Shown here: positions 15,967 through 24,764 of the stretch, one piece after another
Layout of the letters: each line of letters begins with the position of its first letter
How positions within the stretch are numbered: the first letter of the stretch is position 1
From: Sphingobium psychrophilum
GTDB lineage: Bacteria; Pseudomonadota; Alphaproteobacteria; Sphingomonadales; Sphingomonadaceae
Assembly (NCBI RefSeq): GCF_012927105.1
Contig: NZ_JABBFV010000018.1
Location: 23,472 to 87,471, forward strand
DNA length: 64,000 bases
Direction of reading: 5' to 3'
Notes under the pieces: generated by a model
Told to the model about the DNA's origin: nothing
Databases searched by the model: none
What the model saw: only the letters and a program-made list of their open reading frames with translations
Position numbers and translations under genes: made by a program

Positions 15967-17880
15967 TCAGTGGCGCAGGGCCGCGTCGCCCCATGTCACG
16001 GGGACGGCGTTGCCCGTCACACCATCCGCAAGGGCGACCAGTTCGAGGATGGCGACCCCCTTGACGTCCGCTGCCAACGGTCGGGCCGGCGCGCCGCGGC
16101 GCAGCGGTGGCGTGCTGGCGAGCGCCTTGCCGTCGCCATAGAGGAAAAAGCGCACCGGCTGATCGCCATCGCGGGCGCTGTCGTCCACGCCGACCGATGC
16201 CGTGAAGCGGGCAAAGCCCTTGTTGCGCACCTCCAGCCGCGAGTTGGCCAGGATGCCCACGCCCGAAGCGAAGGTGTGACCGGCAACGACAAGCGCCTGA
16301 TTATAGGGGGTCGCATCGGCCATCGCGCCACCCCATCCGGCGTACATGGGGCGCTCGCCAATCCCGCGCGTGCCGCGCCAGCCGGTTATCGACCGATAGA
16401 TGGTGGGATCGGGTTCGGGCTGCGTCACCCCATCGACCGCCGGGTTCACGGTGCCGGGCTGTTCCGACAGATACAGGCCGTCGGCCAGGATGCGGTCGCC
16501 CTTCGCGCGGAAGACCAGGGTCTGGCGCGCTTCGACCCGCAGCGTCGTTTCCTGGATGAAGTCGCTTTTTGCGCCCGTCCACAGATTGGACAGGGCGATG
16601 GGGCGGTCGGCGCGGAACTTCAGATGATCGGCGGTCAGCACCGCGTCCACGGCGGACAGTCCCCGGTTGAACAGGGCGACGGCCTTGTCGCCATTGGCCA
16701 GCGTCTTGACCAGAATCTGGAAACCATCGCTGTCGAAGGCGACGGTCGCCTGATTGCCGGCGGTATCCTGGTTGAGCGCGATCAGTTCCGCATTGCCGAA
16801 AATATCGAGCAGCGGCTGAGGCGTGGTCCGCAGGTCCGAGCCAATCAGCAGCGGCGCGTTCATCATCGCCCAGAGGGCGAAATGCGACCGGGCTTCGGTC
16901 AGATGATCGGCATCGAAATCGCCCTTGCCGATGAAGAGCATATCGGGATCGTTCCAACTGCCCGGATGCGCGTAGAGCGCGCGGCGCACAGCGCTGTCAT
17001 AGTTGGTGAGCATTCGGCCCCAGTCTGGTGATATGTCGTCGCTGGTGCGCGATATGCTGCCGACATCCTTGCCCCAGGATCGGACATTGGCGCTGCCCCA
17101 GATGCAGAGCGAGAGCATATAGTCGCCGTCGGGATTATATTTGGCGAGCGATTGGTTGATGTCGGCAAAGAGCGATTTGACGGCCGGGATGTCCGATCGG
17201 GTGATGCTGTGCTGGTCGATGAGCGGCGGGAGGGCGCGGAACTGGCCGCTGCGGACACGCTCCGCATCGGCGGCGAATGCGCGGATGCCGCATCCGTCGA
17301 CCTTGATCGCGTCGAAGCCCCAGTCGGCGAAAAAGAGGCGGATGTCCTGGTCGCTATGCCCATATAGCCCGACTTCCCGCTCGGCGACCGTGCCTTCGGG
17401 CAGTTGGGCGGGGCCGTCCGAATAGGCCTGCGAGCAGCTATTGCGGCCGAGGTCGGAATAGATGCCAGCCTTGAAACCCATGGCATGGAGTGTGTCGGTC
17501 AGGGGACGGAAGGAGGGATCGCCCTTCCCCGTGCGGGCCGAGGGAAATTTGTCGGCGCGGATGATAAGCTTGTTGTCGCTGGTGCGGCGTTTCAGCCACC
17601 ATCCATCGTCGATATTGATGAAGCGATAGCCTTTCTTCGCCAGGCCTGTTTCGACGATGCGCTGGGCGGAACCGAGCAGTTTCTCCTCGTCGATTTCGGT
17701 GAAGAAGGCGTTCCAGCTGTTCCAGCCCATCGGCGGCAACTGGGCGCTGCCGACTTGATAGGCGCTCCAGCGGCCGGTGGGGGCCAGTGGATCGACAGCG
17801 TTGGAGGCAGGGGTTTGCGCCCATAGGCTGGTGCTGGCGCACAGAGCGATCACAGGCAGGAGATGATGGCGGAGGGTCAT
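15967..17880 (-). CDS. GH27 alpha-galactosidase / beta-L-arabinopyranosidase with NPCBM domain
   Basis: A 637-residue secreted protein with a signal peptide cleaved near SLWAQ. The GH27 barrel spans roughly residues 45-420: PPMGWNSWNAFF, FINIDDGWW, the nucleophile Asp in AIKVDGCG, the acid/base Asp in SRTSDDISPDW and GSWNDPDMLF. A beta-sandwich follows, and the last 140 residues (from YRSITGWRG) match an NPCBM sugar-binding domain. It would release terminal alpha-galactosyl or beta-L-arabinopyranosyl units from plant polysaccharides in the periplasm. Its ATG overlaps the GH95 stop (ATGA), so it is the last gene of a four-gene glycosidase operon starting at 23467. GH27 assignment is strong; the exact sugar is open. 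Confidence 0.92.
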   Translation of the reverse strand: MTLRHHLLPVIALCASTSLWAQTPASNAVDPLAPTGRWSAYQVGSAQLPPMGWNSWNAFFTEIDEEKLLGSAQRIVETGLAKKGYRFINIDDGWWLKRRTSDNKLIIRADKFPSARTGKGDPSFRPLTDTLHAMGFKAGIYSDLGRNSCSQAYSDGPAQLPEGTVAEREVGLYGHSDQDIRLFFADWGFDAIKVDGCGIRAFAADAERVRSGQFRALPPLIDQHSITRSDIPAVKSLFADINQSLAKYNPDGDYMLSLCIWGSANVRSWGKDVGSISRTSDDISPDWGRMLTNYDSAVRRALYAHPGSWNDPDMLFIGKGDFDADHLTEARSHFALWAMMNAPLLIGSDLRTTPQPLLDIFGNAELIALNQDTAGNQATVAFDSDGFQILVKTLANGDKAVALFNRGLSAVDAVLTADHLKFRADRPIALSNLWTGAKSDFIQETTLRVEARQTLVFRAKGDRILADGLYLSEQPGTVNPAVDGVTQPEPDPTIYRSITGWRGTRGIGERPMYAGWGGAMADATPYNQALVVAGHTFASGVGILANSRLEVRNKGFARFTASVGVDDSARDGDQPVRFFLYGDGKALASTPPLRRGAPARPLAADVKGVAILELVALADGVTGNAVPVTWGDAALRH

Positions 17881-20217
17881 GCGAAGTCCTTGAGAGTCAG
17901 GGAGGCTGGCGTACCGGCCTTGAGTATCAAGATGTGGCGTTTGTCGGCAAGGCGGACGGTGCGTGGGCCGGGCAGTTCGGGGTGCAGGATGGCGCGATCG
18001 AGGCCGCCGTCCCGCCAGTAGAGGTCGATGCTACAGCGACCGCGCGCGCGCAGGCCGGTGATCCTGCCGGTTGGCCAGGCTTTCGGCAGCGCCGGCAGCA
18101 GATCGATGACGTCGCCATGGCTGTCCATCAGCATGGCGACGATGCCCGCCGCGCCACCGAAATTGCCGTCGATCTGAAAGGGGCGGGTGGGCGTCGCACA
18201 TATTGGGATAGGTGCGGTCCGGGCCGAGCAGGAAGCGCAGGATGTCATGCGCATGGTCGCCTTCGCGCAGGCGCGCCCACAGGTTGATGCGCCAGGCGGT
18301 CGCCCAGCCGGTCGCACGGTCGCCGCGTATTTCCAGTGTGCGGCGTGCGGCGGCGGCAAGATCGGGCGTGCCGTCGGGCGTGATCTGGTGCGACGGGTAC
18401 AGCCCATAAAGGTGGGAGACGTGGCGGTGGTTCTGTTCGGGCGCGTCGGCGTCCCAATCCCGCTGCCATTCCTGCAACTGGCCCTGATGACCGATTTTAT
18501 AAGGCGCGAGATTGTCGTGCGCGGCGCGCGCTTCGGCGACCAGGGAGGCGTCGATATTCAAGAGGGTGGCGGCTTTGATCGTCTGTGTGAAGAGATCGCG
18601 CAAAATGCCCATGTCCATCGTTGGCCCGGCGCAGAGCGTGCCGCCATGGCCATGCGGATTTTCAGGGCTCATCGACGGGTTGGTGACGAGGAAGCCAGTG
18701 GTCGGATCGCACTGGAGCGTGTCAAGGAAGAAGCGCGCGGCTCCGGCCATTAAGGGGTAGATGGACGCCAGATAGTCGCGATCGCGGCCATAGTCATAAT
18801 GGTCCCATAAATGGGTGCAAAGCCAAGCGCCGCCGGTGGGCCAAAGGCCGAATTCCGCGCCGTCGATCGGTGCGGTGGCGCGCCACAGGTCGGTGTTATG
18901 ATGCGTGACCCAGCCGCGTGCGCCATACATGGTCCTGGCGGTGCGTTCGCCCGTAATGGCGAGGTCGTGGGCCATCTCCACAAGCGGGGCGACACATTCG
19001 CCCAGCGCCGTCGGCTCGGCCGGCCAATAATTCATCTGGGTGTTGATGTTGATCGTATATTTGGACCCCCAAGGGGGCGACGGGCTGTCGTTCCAGAGGC
19101 CCTGCAAATTGGCGGGCTGGCCACCCGGACGGGACGAGCAGATCAGCAGATAGCGGGCATAGTCGAAATAGAGTGCGGCAAGCGCTGGATCGTCGCTGGT
19201 CTGGGAGGCGGCGATGCGCTGATCTGTGGGCATCTGCGCGGCGGGCGTGGCACCCAGGTCGAGGGCGACGCGGCGGAACAGCCTCTGGTGCGCGGCGGCG
19301 GTATCGGCGGCGATGCGGGCGAAGGGGTGGCGCTTGACCCTGGCCAAAGTGGCGGCGGTGGTGGCGAGCGGATCGCCGCTGACGTCATCGAAGCGCTTGT
19401 GGCTGGTCGCCATGGCGATGAGCAGGGTGACGGACGTTGCGCCGCGGATGCTAAGGCGGCCGTCGGCGCTGTGCGTTGCGCCTCCGCCGTTGATCTGCGT
19501 CGCCAGGCGCGCGGCGAAGCGGAGATTGCCTTCGATCCCCTTGGATGCGCCGTTGCGGCCAGTGAGGAGCAGTCCGGCGGGGCCGTCCGCCATCACCTGA
19601 ACATCTCGCTGGGGTGAGCGCAAGGCGATATCGACATCGATTTTGCCAGCCCTGCTGGCGGTCAGGCTGACCGCGATGAGCTGGTCGGCTGGGGACGCGA
19701 CGACCTGACGGACATGGGTGACGCCGTTCGCGTCGAACCGGGTGGTCGCGATCGCTTTGTCGAGATCAAGCTCGCGGCGATAGGCGCTGGCTTCGCCCAG
19801 GTTGGGGAAATCGAGGATCAGGTCGCCCAGCGTCTGATAGGGCATCTGCGTCAGCGGCTTGGCCATCAAAGTCTGGTTGGCCAGCGCCTCGGCCTCCGCG
19901 ATTTTTCCTGCGAAGATCAGGTCGCGCACTTTGGGCAGCATCGCCTCTGCCTGTGGATTTACCGGATCATAGGGCTGACCCGCCCAGAGCGTGCTTTCGT
20001 TGAGTTGCAGCCGTTCCTGGCCGATGCCGCCGAATATCATCGCGCCCAGCCGTCCGTTGCCGATGGGTAGCGCCTTGGTCCATTCCGTGGAGGGTTGGCC
20101 ATACCATAGCGCTGCCGGGGCCGGCGTGTCGGGCGCCGCACCCGTCGGTCGTGCTGCCGCGAGTGCGGCGGTGCCGACCGCCATGGCGGCCATGGTTTCG
20201 CGACGGCTGAAGGTCAT
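17877..20217 (-). pseudogene. GH95 alpha-L-fucosidase/alpha-L-galactosidase with a frameshift
   Basis: From ATG 20217 the frame runs through a twin-arginine signal (FSRRETMAAMAVGTAALAAA) and the GH95 core: ALPIGNGRLGAMIFGG, LQLNESTLWAG, YTININTQMNYWPAEP, VTNPSMSPENPHGHGG and HVSHLYGLYPSHQI. After NMCDAHPP near 18182 the frame is lost; the expected FQIDGNFGGAAGIVA continues in the next frame to a stop at 17877. One missing base in the GGGGCGGG tract (plus strand about 18180-18190) explains it. The restored frame ends in an ATGA overlap with GH27, which shows it is the original frame. The intact enzyme would be about 780 residues. It is a true lesion or a homopolymer read error. Confidence 0.88.
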
Positions 20218-21782
20218 GGCTGCACGCCGACTGACAGCGGCGCAAGGGTGAAGTTGTCGACATCGAGATAGCCGCCGGTGGGGGCTGGGTTATAGCAGGA
20301 GATCGCGATTTGCTGGCCCTGGAACGTGCCGGTGCGCCAGTCGAACGCGAGCGGAAAGGCGTCGCCGACGTCTTGCCATGTCCGGTTGTCAAGGCTGTAG
20401 CCGACGCGGCCCTGTTGCGTCTGGAAATCCATGTCCGCGCGCAGCCAGAGGGTGCGGCCGGTAACGGGAATGGCGGGGACACGGATGTCGGTGCGGGGGC
20501 CGTTCTGCGTGCTTTCGGTCAGCTGCATCCGCAGCGATCGCGCGCCCTTCACGCTGCCGACGACCGACAGTTGCGCGTTATACTTCCCGAAACTGCCAAG
20601 ACCGCAAACGTCGCCCGCCTCGATGCCGGCCATGTCGAGCTTCACGATGGCGCGCATCATCGGCCCCTGCGCCTTTTGCGTCAGCGTGTTGCGGGCGGTC
20701 CAGATGCCGTCCGCCTGGGTCGCATGCAGGCGCAGGAAGCCGGGGCGCTGCGTCAGAGACCATTTACTGTCGTCGGGATTATGATTCCACTGCCATTGCA
20801 AGCCGAGTGTCGGAGCGGAGAAATCATCCGACGAGGGTGGTTCGGCGAAAGCATGACCGGCAATCGGCTTGGGCGACCGGTCGGGCACGAAATCGGGCTT
20901 GTCCGGCGTGCCCCACCAGGGCCAACCGTCTTTCCAGAAAATCGGGCTGATGTTGGTCATGCGGCCGATCGCGCCCGCGTCTACCATGACGAAGCCATAC
21001 CAGCTGCCGTCCGGCATATCGACTATAGCGCCCTGATGGCCGCCGGTCTTGTCGTCGATCGACGGCTTGGTTTCCCACGGTCCCCACAAGCTGCGCGAGC
21101 GCGATATAGTCATCGCCAGCTTGCCCGGGATGGCGTTGAAGAGATAGTAGAAGCCGTTGTGGCGGATGATCTTCGATCCTTCCGCGCCCTTGTTATAATA
21201 GGTGACTTTCGCGGCGGTGACGGCGGATAGATCCTCGTTGAGGGTCAGCAGCGTGACCGTGCCGTCCATGCCGATCGAGGTGCCGAGATAGGCGGTGCCA
21301 TCCGCGTCGATGAACAAGGCGGGATCGAAGGCTTCGCGGCCCAGTTCCTTATAGGTCCATGGTCCGTCGATCCTGGCGGACCGGTAGATGCGCGTCTTGT
21401 GCCCGACCGGGGTGACGGCGAGGTAGAATAGCCCCTTGTGACGGCGCAGGCTGGCGGCGTAAAAACCGCGACGATAGTCGCCGCCGTCCTTGAGGTCATA
21501 GCGCGGGTCGCCATCGAGCCAATCGACCACATGGGTCGCGATACGCCAGTTCACCAGATCCTTCGAATGGAGGATGGTGACGCCGGGCGCATTGGCGAAG
21601 ATGGTAGAAACGAAATAGAAATCCTCGCCCACGCGAATGATGTCGGGATCGGGATAATCGGCGAACAGCACCGGGTTGCGATAGGTGCCGTCGCCCTGAT
21701 CAGAGCGCCAGACCTGTGCGGGCAGGGCCGCGGCGATCAGGCCGGTGGCGAGGGCGAAGCCAAGGGTCGCGGGGCGGATCAT
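20214..21782 (-). CDS. GH43 glycosidase (arabinofuranosidase/xylosidase type) with C-terminal beta-sandwich
   Basis: A 522-residue secreted protein with a short signal peptide (LATGLIAAALPAQ). The five-bladed propeller shows the three catalytic acids of GH43: the base Asp in DYPDPDIIRVGEDFY, the pKa-modulating Asp in FDPALFIDADG and the acid Glu in AEGSKIIRHNGF. The C-terminal half (from GLQWQWNHNP) is a beta-xylosidase C-terminal concanavalin-like domain. This combination resembles subfamilies 10-12, which contain alpha-L-arabinofuranosidases and beta-xylosidases. Its stop overlaps the GH95 start (ATGA), and it begins 11 bases after the upstream GH43 stop, so all four genes are one operon. 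Confidence 0.9.
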   Translation of the reverse strand: MIRPATLGFALATGLIAAALPAQVWRSDQGDGTYRNPVLFADYPDPDIIRVGEDFYFVSTIFANAPGVTILHSKDLVNWRIATHVVDWLDGDPRYDLKDGGDYRRGFYAASLRRHKGLFYLAVTPVGHKTRIYRSARIDGPWTYKELGREAFDPALFIDADGTAYLGTSIGMDGTVTLLTLNEDLSAVTAAKVTYYNKGAEGSKIIRHNGFYYLFNAIPGKLAMTISRSRSLWGPWETKPSIDDKTGGHQGAIVDMPDGSWYGFVMVDAGAIGRMTNISPIFWKDGWPWWGTPDKPDFVPDRSPKPIAGHAFAEPPSSDDFSAPTLGLQWQWNHNPDDSKWSLTQRPGFLRLHATQADGIWTARNTLTQKAQGPMMRAIVKLDMAGIEAGDVCGLGSFGKYNAQLSVVGSVKGARSLRMQLTESTQNGPRTDIRVPAIPVTGRTLWLRADMDFQTQQGRVGYSLDNRTWQDVGDAFPLAFDWRTGTFQGQQIAISCYNPAPTGGYLDVDNFTLAPLSVGVQP

Positions 21783-21793
21783 GGCGGCGCTCC

Positions 21794-23467
21794 TTAGTTG
21801 GCCGGGCTATAGTGATAGGGGCCAACGACCGTGCCGACGAAGCCGCCTGCCTTCTTCGTACTGAGCAGGGTGGCGTCGACGCCGTCCTTCAACGTCTTCA
21901 TGCCGCCGCCGACGCCATAATCGAATGCGATCGTCCTGCCGGTCGCGCGAATGGTGAGGGTTATAGGGCCGCTGGTGGTGAGGGGCGCGGAGGCGACCAG
22001 CGTGTCGGTATCGGCCGCGTCGCGTGTGTACAGGGCGACCACCGGCTTGCCCGCGATCCGGGTGAGGCCGAAGAAGAGGTTGCTGCGGTCGCTCTGCACG
22101 GCGGCAAGGCCGGCGCGGTCGCCATCCTTGGCCGGCGTGTAGCGCAGCGTGGTGGAGAAGGTGGCATTGCTATGCTGTTGCCGCCGTCCGATGAAGGCGG
22201 GAACGCCGTTCAGATCGCCGATCGGTGCGCCGCTTTCCAGCGCCAGCGCGCCGCCCGCGAGATGATAGAAGGGCTTTTGCGGGATGCGGATGCCGATCCA
22301 TTCCACCGGTAGCGCTGCGCCGTCAAACTCCTCAACATAGGTAAAGTCGCCGCTGGTGGGCAGCGCAGGCTTGGGCTGCGCCGGCAGATTGGGGGCCTTG
22401 AGGGTATGGGGGATCGCCTGCCCGCGCGGCAGGATGATCGGCCAGCCGTCCTTCCACTCCACCGGCAACAAAAAGGTTTCACGGCCGATATTATAATGAT
22501 CGTCGGCATCATAGGGGCGGACAGCCAGGAAGGTCGCCCACCAGTCGCCATTTTGCGTCTGGACCAGTTCGGCATGGCCCGCCGACCCGATCATCTCGGG
22601 CCGCGCAGGATCAAGATCGCGCTGGGTAAGGATCGGGTCGCCCTCAAACGGGATATAGGGGCCGCGCATGCCGTTCGAGCGGAAGACGACCTGCGAATGA
22701 TTGACGCTGGTGCCGCCTTCGGCCGCGGTCAGATAATAATAGCCGTCCTTGCGGAAGATATGCGGTCCTTCGATCCAGACCGGCCTCTTGGTAATATCGA
22801 CGCCGCCGTTGATGAGCTGGGTGCTCTCCCCCACCATCTTGCCCGCGCGCCAGTCATATTCCTGCATCCAGATCGCGCGGTGTCCATCATAGCGGGGCTT
22901 TTCATCGGGCGCGCGGTTGTTGACGATATAGGCCTTGTCGCCCTCCCAATAGATGGACGGGTCGATCCCTTCGAACGGCAACCAGATCGGGTCGGACCAG
23001 GGACCGGCGGGGTCTTTGGCGGTAATGACGAAATTGCCCTTACATTCGACGCAGGTGTTGACGATGTAGAAGGTGCCGTCGTGATAGCTGATGTCTGGCG
23101 CAAACACCGCTTGCGAGATGCGCCGGCCATTGAAGTTCAACTGTTCCGGCCGGTTAATCGCGTTGGCGATCTGGGTCCAGTTGACCAGATCCTTCGATTT
23201 GAAGATCGGCAGGCCAGGATAATGGGCGAAGGAGGAATTGACGAGATAATAATCGTCGCCCACGCGCGTAACCGACGGGTCGGGATAATAGCCGGTCAGG
23301 ATCGGATTGCGATATTCGCCCGGTTTGACCACGACCTTTTCCGCCGACTGCCCTTCATAGGCGAAGCGTTCGAAGAGCGCCGGGGCGGCCTGCGCCGGGG
23401 CGGCGAACAGCGAGAGAGACAGTATCGAAGGCATGAGCGCAGAGAGGGGCAAGGTCCAGCGGGTCAT
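21794..23467 (-). CDS. GH43 glycosidase, first gene of the side-chain operon
   Basis: A 557-residue protein. ATG 23467 has GGAGAG nine bases upstream and gives a clean signal peptide (SLSLFAAPAQAAP). GH43 catalytic residues are seen in TGYYPDPSVTRVGDDYY (base), FEGIDPSIYWEGD (modulator) and PVWIEGPHIFRKDG (acid Glu), and a C-terminal sandwich domain begins near residue 370. The YPDPSVTRV and VWIEGPHIF context is that of beta-xylosidase/arabinofuranosidase subfamilies. Its promoter region contains a perfect LacI-type palindrome at 23515-23526, between it and the divergent LacI gene. It probably acts on arabinoxylan or xyloglucan fragments in the periplasm. Confidence 0.9.
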   Translation of the reverse strand: MTRWTLPLSALMPSILSLSLFAAPAQAAPALFERFAYEGQSAEKVVVKPGEYRNPILTGYYPDPSVTRVGDDYYLVNSSFAHYPGLPIFKSKDLVNWTQIANAINRPEQLNFNGRRISQAVFAPDISYHDGTFYIVNTCVECKGNFVITAKDPAGPWSDPIWLPFEGIDPSIYWEGDKAYIVNNRAPDEKPRYDGHRAIWMQEYDWRAGKMVGESTQLINGGVDITKRPVWIEGPHIFRKDGYYYLTAAEGGTSVNHSQVVFRSNGMRGPYIPFEGDPILTQRDLDPARPEMIGSAGHAELVQTQNGDWWATFLAVRPYDADDHYNIGRETFLLPVEWKDGWPIILPRGQAIPHTLKAPNLPAQPKPALPTSGDFTYVEEFDGAALPVEWIGIRIPQKPFYHLAGGALALESGAPIGDLNGVPAFIGRRQQHSNATFSTTLRYTPAKDGDRAGLAAVQSDRSNLFFGLTRIAGKPVVALYTRDAADTDTLVASAPLTTSGPITLTIRATGRTIAFDYGVGGGMKTLKDGVDATLLSTKKAGGFVGTVVGPYHYSPAN

Positions 23468-23514
23468 GATCAATCTCTCCTTCAACTGCCGCGCTTCGTC
23501 GCGCTGCATCTTTA

Positions 23515-23526
23515 GTTAGCGCTAAC
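23515..23526. promoter_or_regulatory. LacI-family operator GTTAGCGCTAAC
   Basis: A perfect 12-bp palindrome of the LacI/GalR type (central CG), 48 bases before the GH43 start and in the divergent gap to the LacI gene. An identical copy is at 27791-27802 near the second transcription unit of this locus. It is most likely bound by the regulator encoded at 23718. Confidence 0.85.
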
Positions 23527-23717
23527 ATAATCTGCTATGAATGTTCGTTGCAAGCGGCGTTTATTTTTATGGATTTCGGGTCGTGATGCAGACTCTCCCT
23601 GACAATGGATCAAGGACTGACGCGAGGCATGCGGAGCGGCGGGCCTATTTCCCGCTTTGCCTATGCCTGTCCATGTTTTAGGTCGGCTGATCGCATAGCG
23701 GGCGTACAAGGAAAAGC

Positions 23718-24764
23718 ATGGCAAGATCGCAGCAGGTCGGGCGTGGTGCGACGATCGTGGATGTTGCCAAGCGTGCCGGCGTATCATCGATGACGGTATC
23801 GCGCGTCATCAATGGGCGTTCCGGCGTCAGCGCGGAAACGCGCGCGGCCGTCGAGGAGGCGATCAAGGTGCTTTCCTATACGCCCAATGTCGCGGCGCGC
23901 AATCTGGTGAACTCGACGGAATTGCGGATCGGCATTATCTATTCCAATGCGAGCGCCGCGTTCATGAGCGAGTTTTTGACCGGCGTTTTCGAGGAGGCGT
24001 CGTCGCGTGGCGTCAGGCTGATGTTGCTGAAAGGAGAGGGCGGGCGACCTCCGCCCGTGGAAGCCATTGAAGATCTGGTCGCATCCGGGCTGAGTGGCGC
24101 GTTGCTGGCGCCCCCGCTGGGCGAGGCGCCCGACGTGCTGCGGGTGCTGCGCGATGCGGGATGCGCCATGGCGGCCGTGGGTGCCTATCAGTCGCCCGGC
24201 ACGATCTGCGTGCGGATCGACGATCGCGCGGCATCCTATCAGATGACCCGGTTGCTGCTGGATCTGGGGCACCGCCAACTGGGCTTCATCTTGGGCAATC
24301 CCGACCAAGCGGCGAGTGCCGAACGGATGGCTGGATTCTACGCCGCGGTTCGCGAAACCGGCGGGGTGGAAGTTCAGGTTGTCCAGGGCGACTTCACTTA
24401 TGGTTCGGGACTGGCCGCGGCCGAGTATCTGCTGGCCTTGCCAAAGCGGCCCACCGCCATCTTCGCAAGCAATGACGACATGGCCGCCGCGGTCGTTTCG
24501 GTCGCGCATCGGCGGCATCTGGACGTGCCGAGCGAACTCACCGTGGCTGGCTTCGACGATACGACCCTGGCGAGCACGCTCTGGCCACCCTTGACCACGG
24601 TGCATCAGCCCGTGCGCGCACTGGCGGCCGAAGCGCTGAGCCTGCTGATCGCCGAAATCGCTGCGAAAAAGGGCAAGTCGCGCGTGCCGCGCGAAATCAT
24701 CCTCGATCACAGGATCGTGGAGCGTCAATCGACCGGCGCGCATCTGTCGTCGCCGCCTTCATAG
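23718..24764 (+). CDS. LacI-family transcriptional regulator
   Basis: A 348-residue repressor. Residues 11-60 hold the LacI helix-turn-helix and hinge helix (TIVDVAKRAGVSSMTVSRVI, YTPNVAARNLV). The rest is a periplasmic-binding-protein-like sensor domain ending in the family motif TVAGFDDTTLASTLWPPLTT. The gene is divergent from the four-gene glycosidase operon and convergent with the MFS-GH43 operon. Two perfect GTTAGCGCTAAC palindromes lie upstream of these two operons, so it likely represses both until a released sugar binds. The last 40 bases overlap the 3' end of the GH43 gene at 24725 on the other strand. Confidence 0.93.
   Translation: MARSQQVGRGATIVDVAKRAGVSSMTVSRVINGRSGVSAETRAAVEEAIKVLSYTPNVAARNLVNSTELRIGIIYSNASAAFMSEFLTGVFEEASSRGVRLMLLKGEGGRPPPVEAIEDLVASGLSGALLAPPLGEAPDVLRVLRDAGCAMAAVGAYQSPGTICVRIDDRAASYQMTRLLLDLGHRQLGFILGNPDQAASAERMAGFYAAVRETGGVEVQVVQGDFTYGSGLAAAEYLLALPKRPTAIFASNDDMAAAVVSVAHRRHLDVPSELTVAGFDDTTLASTLWPPLTTVHQPVRALAAEALSLLIAEIAAKKGKSRVPREIILDHRIVERQSTGAHLSSPPS

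Noticed and set aside
18170..18195. Programmed ribosomal frameshift in GH95
   Set aside because: No slippery heptamer with downstream structure was recognised, and GH95 enzymes are not known to use frameshifting. A mutation or read error is simpler.
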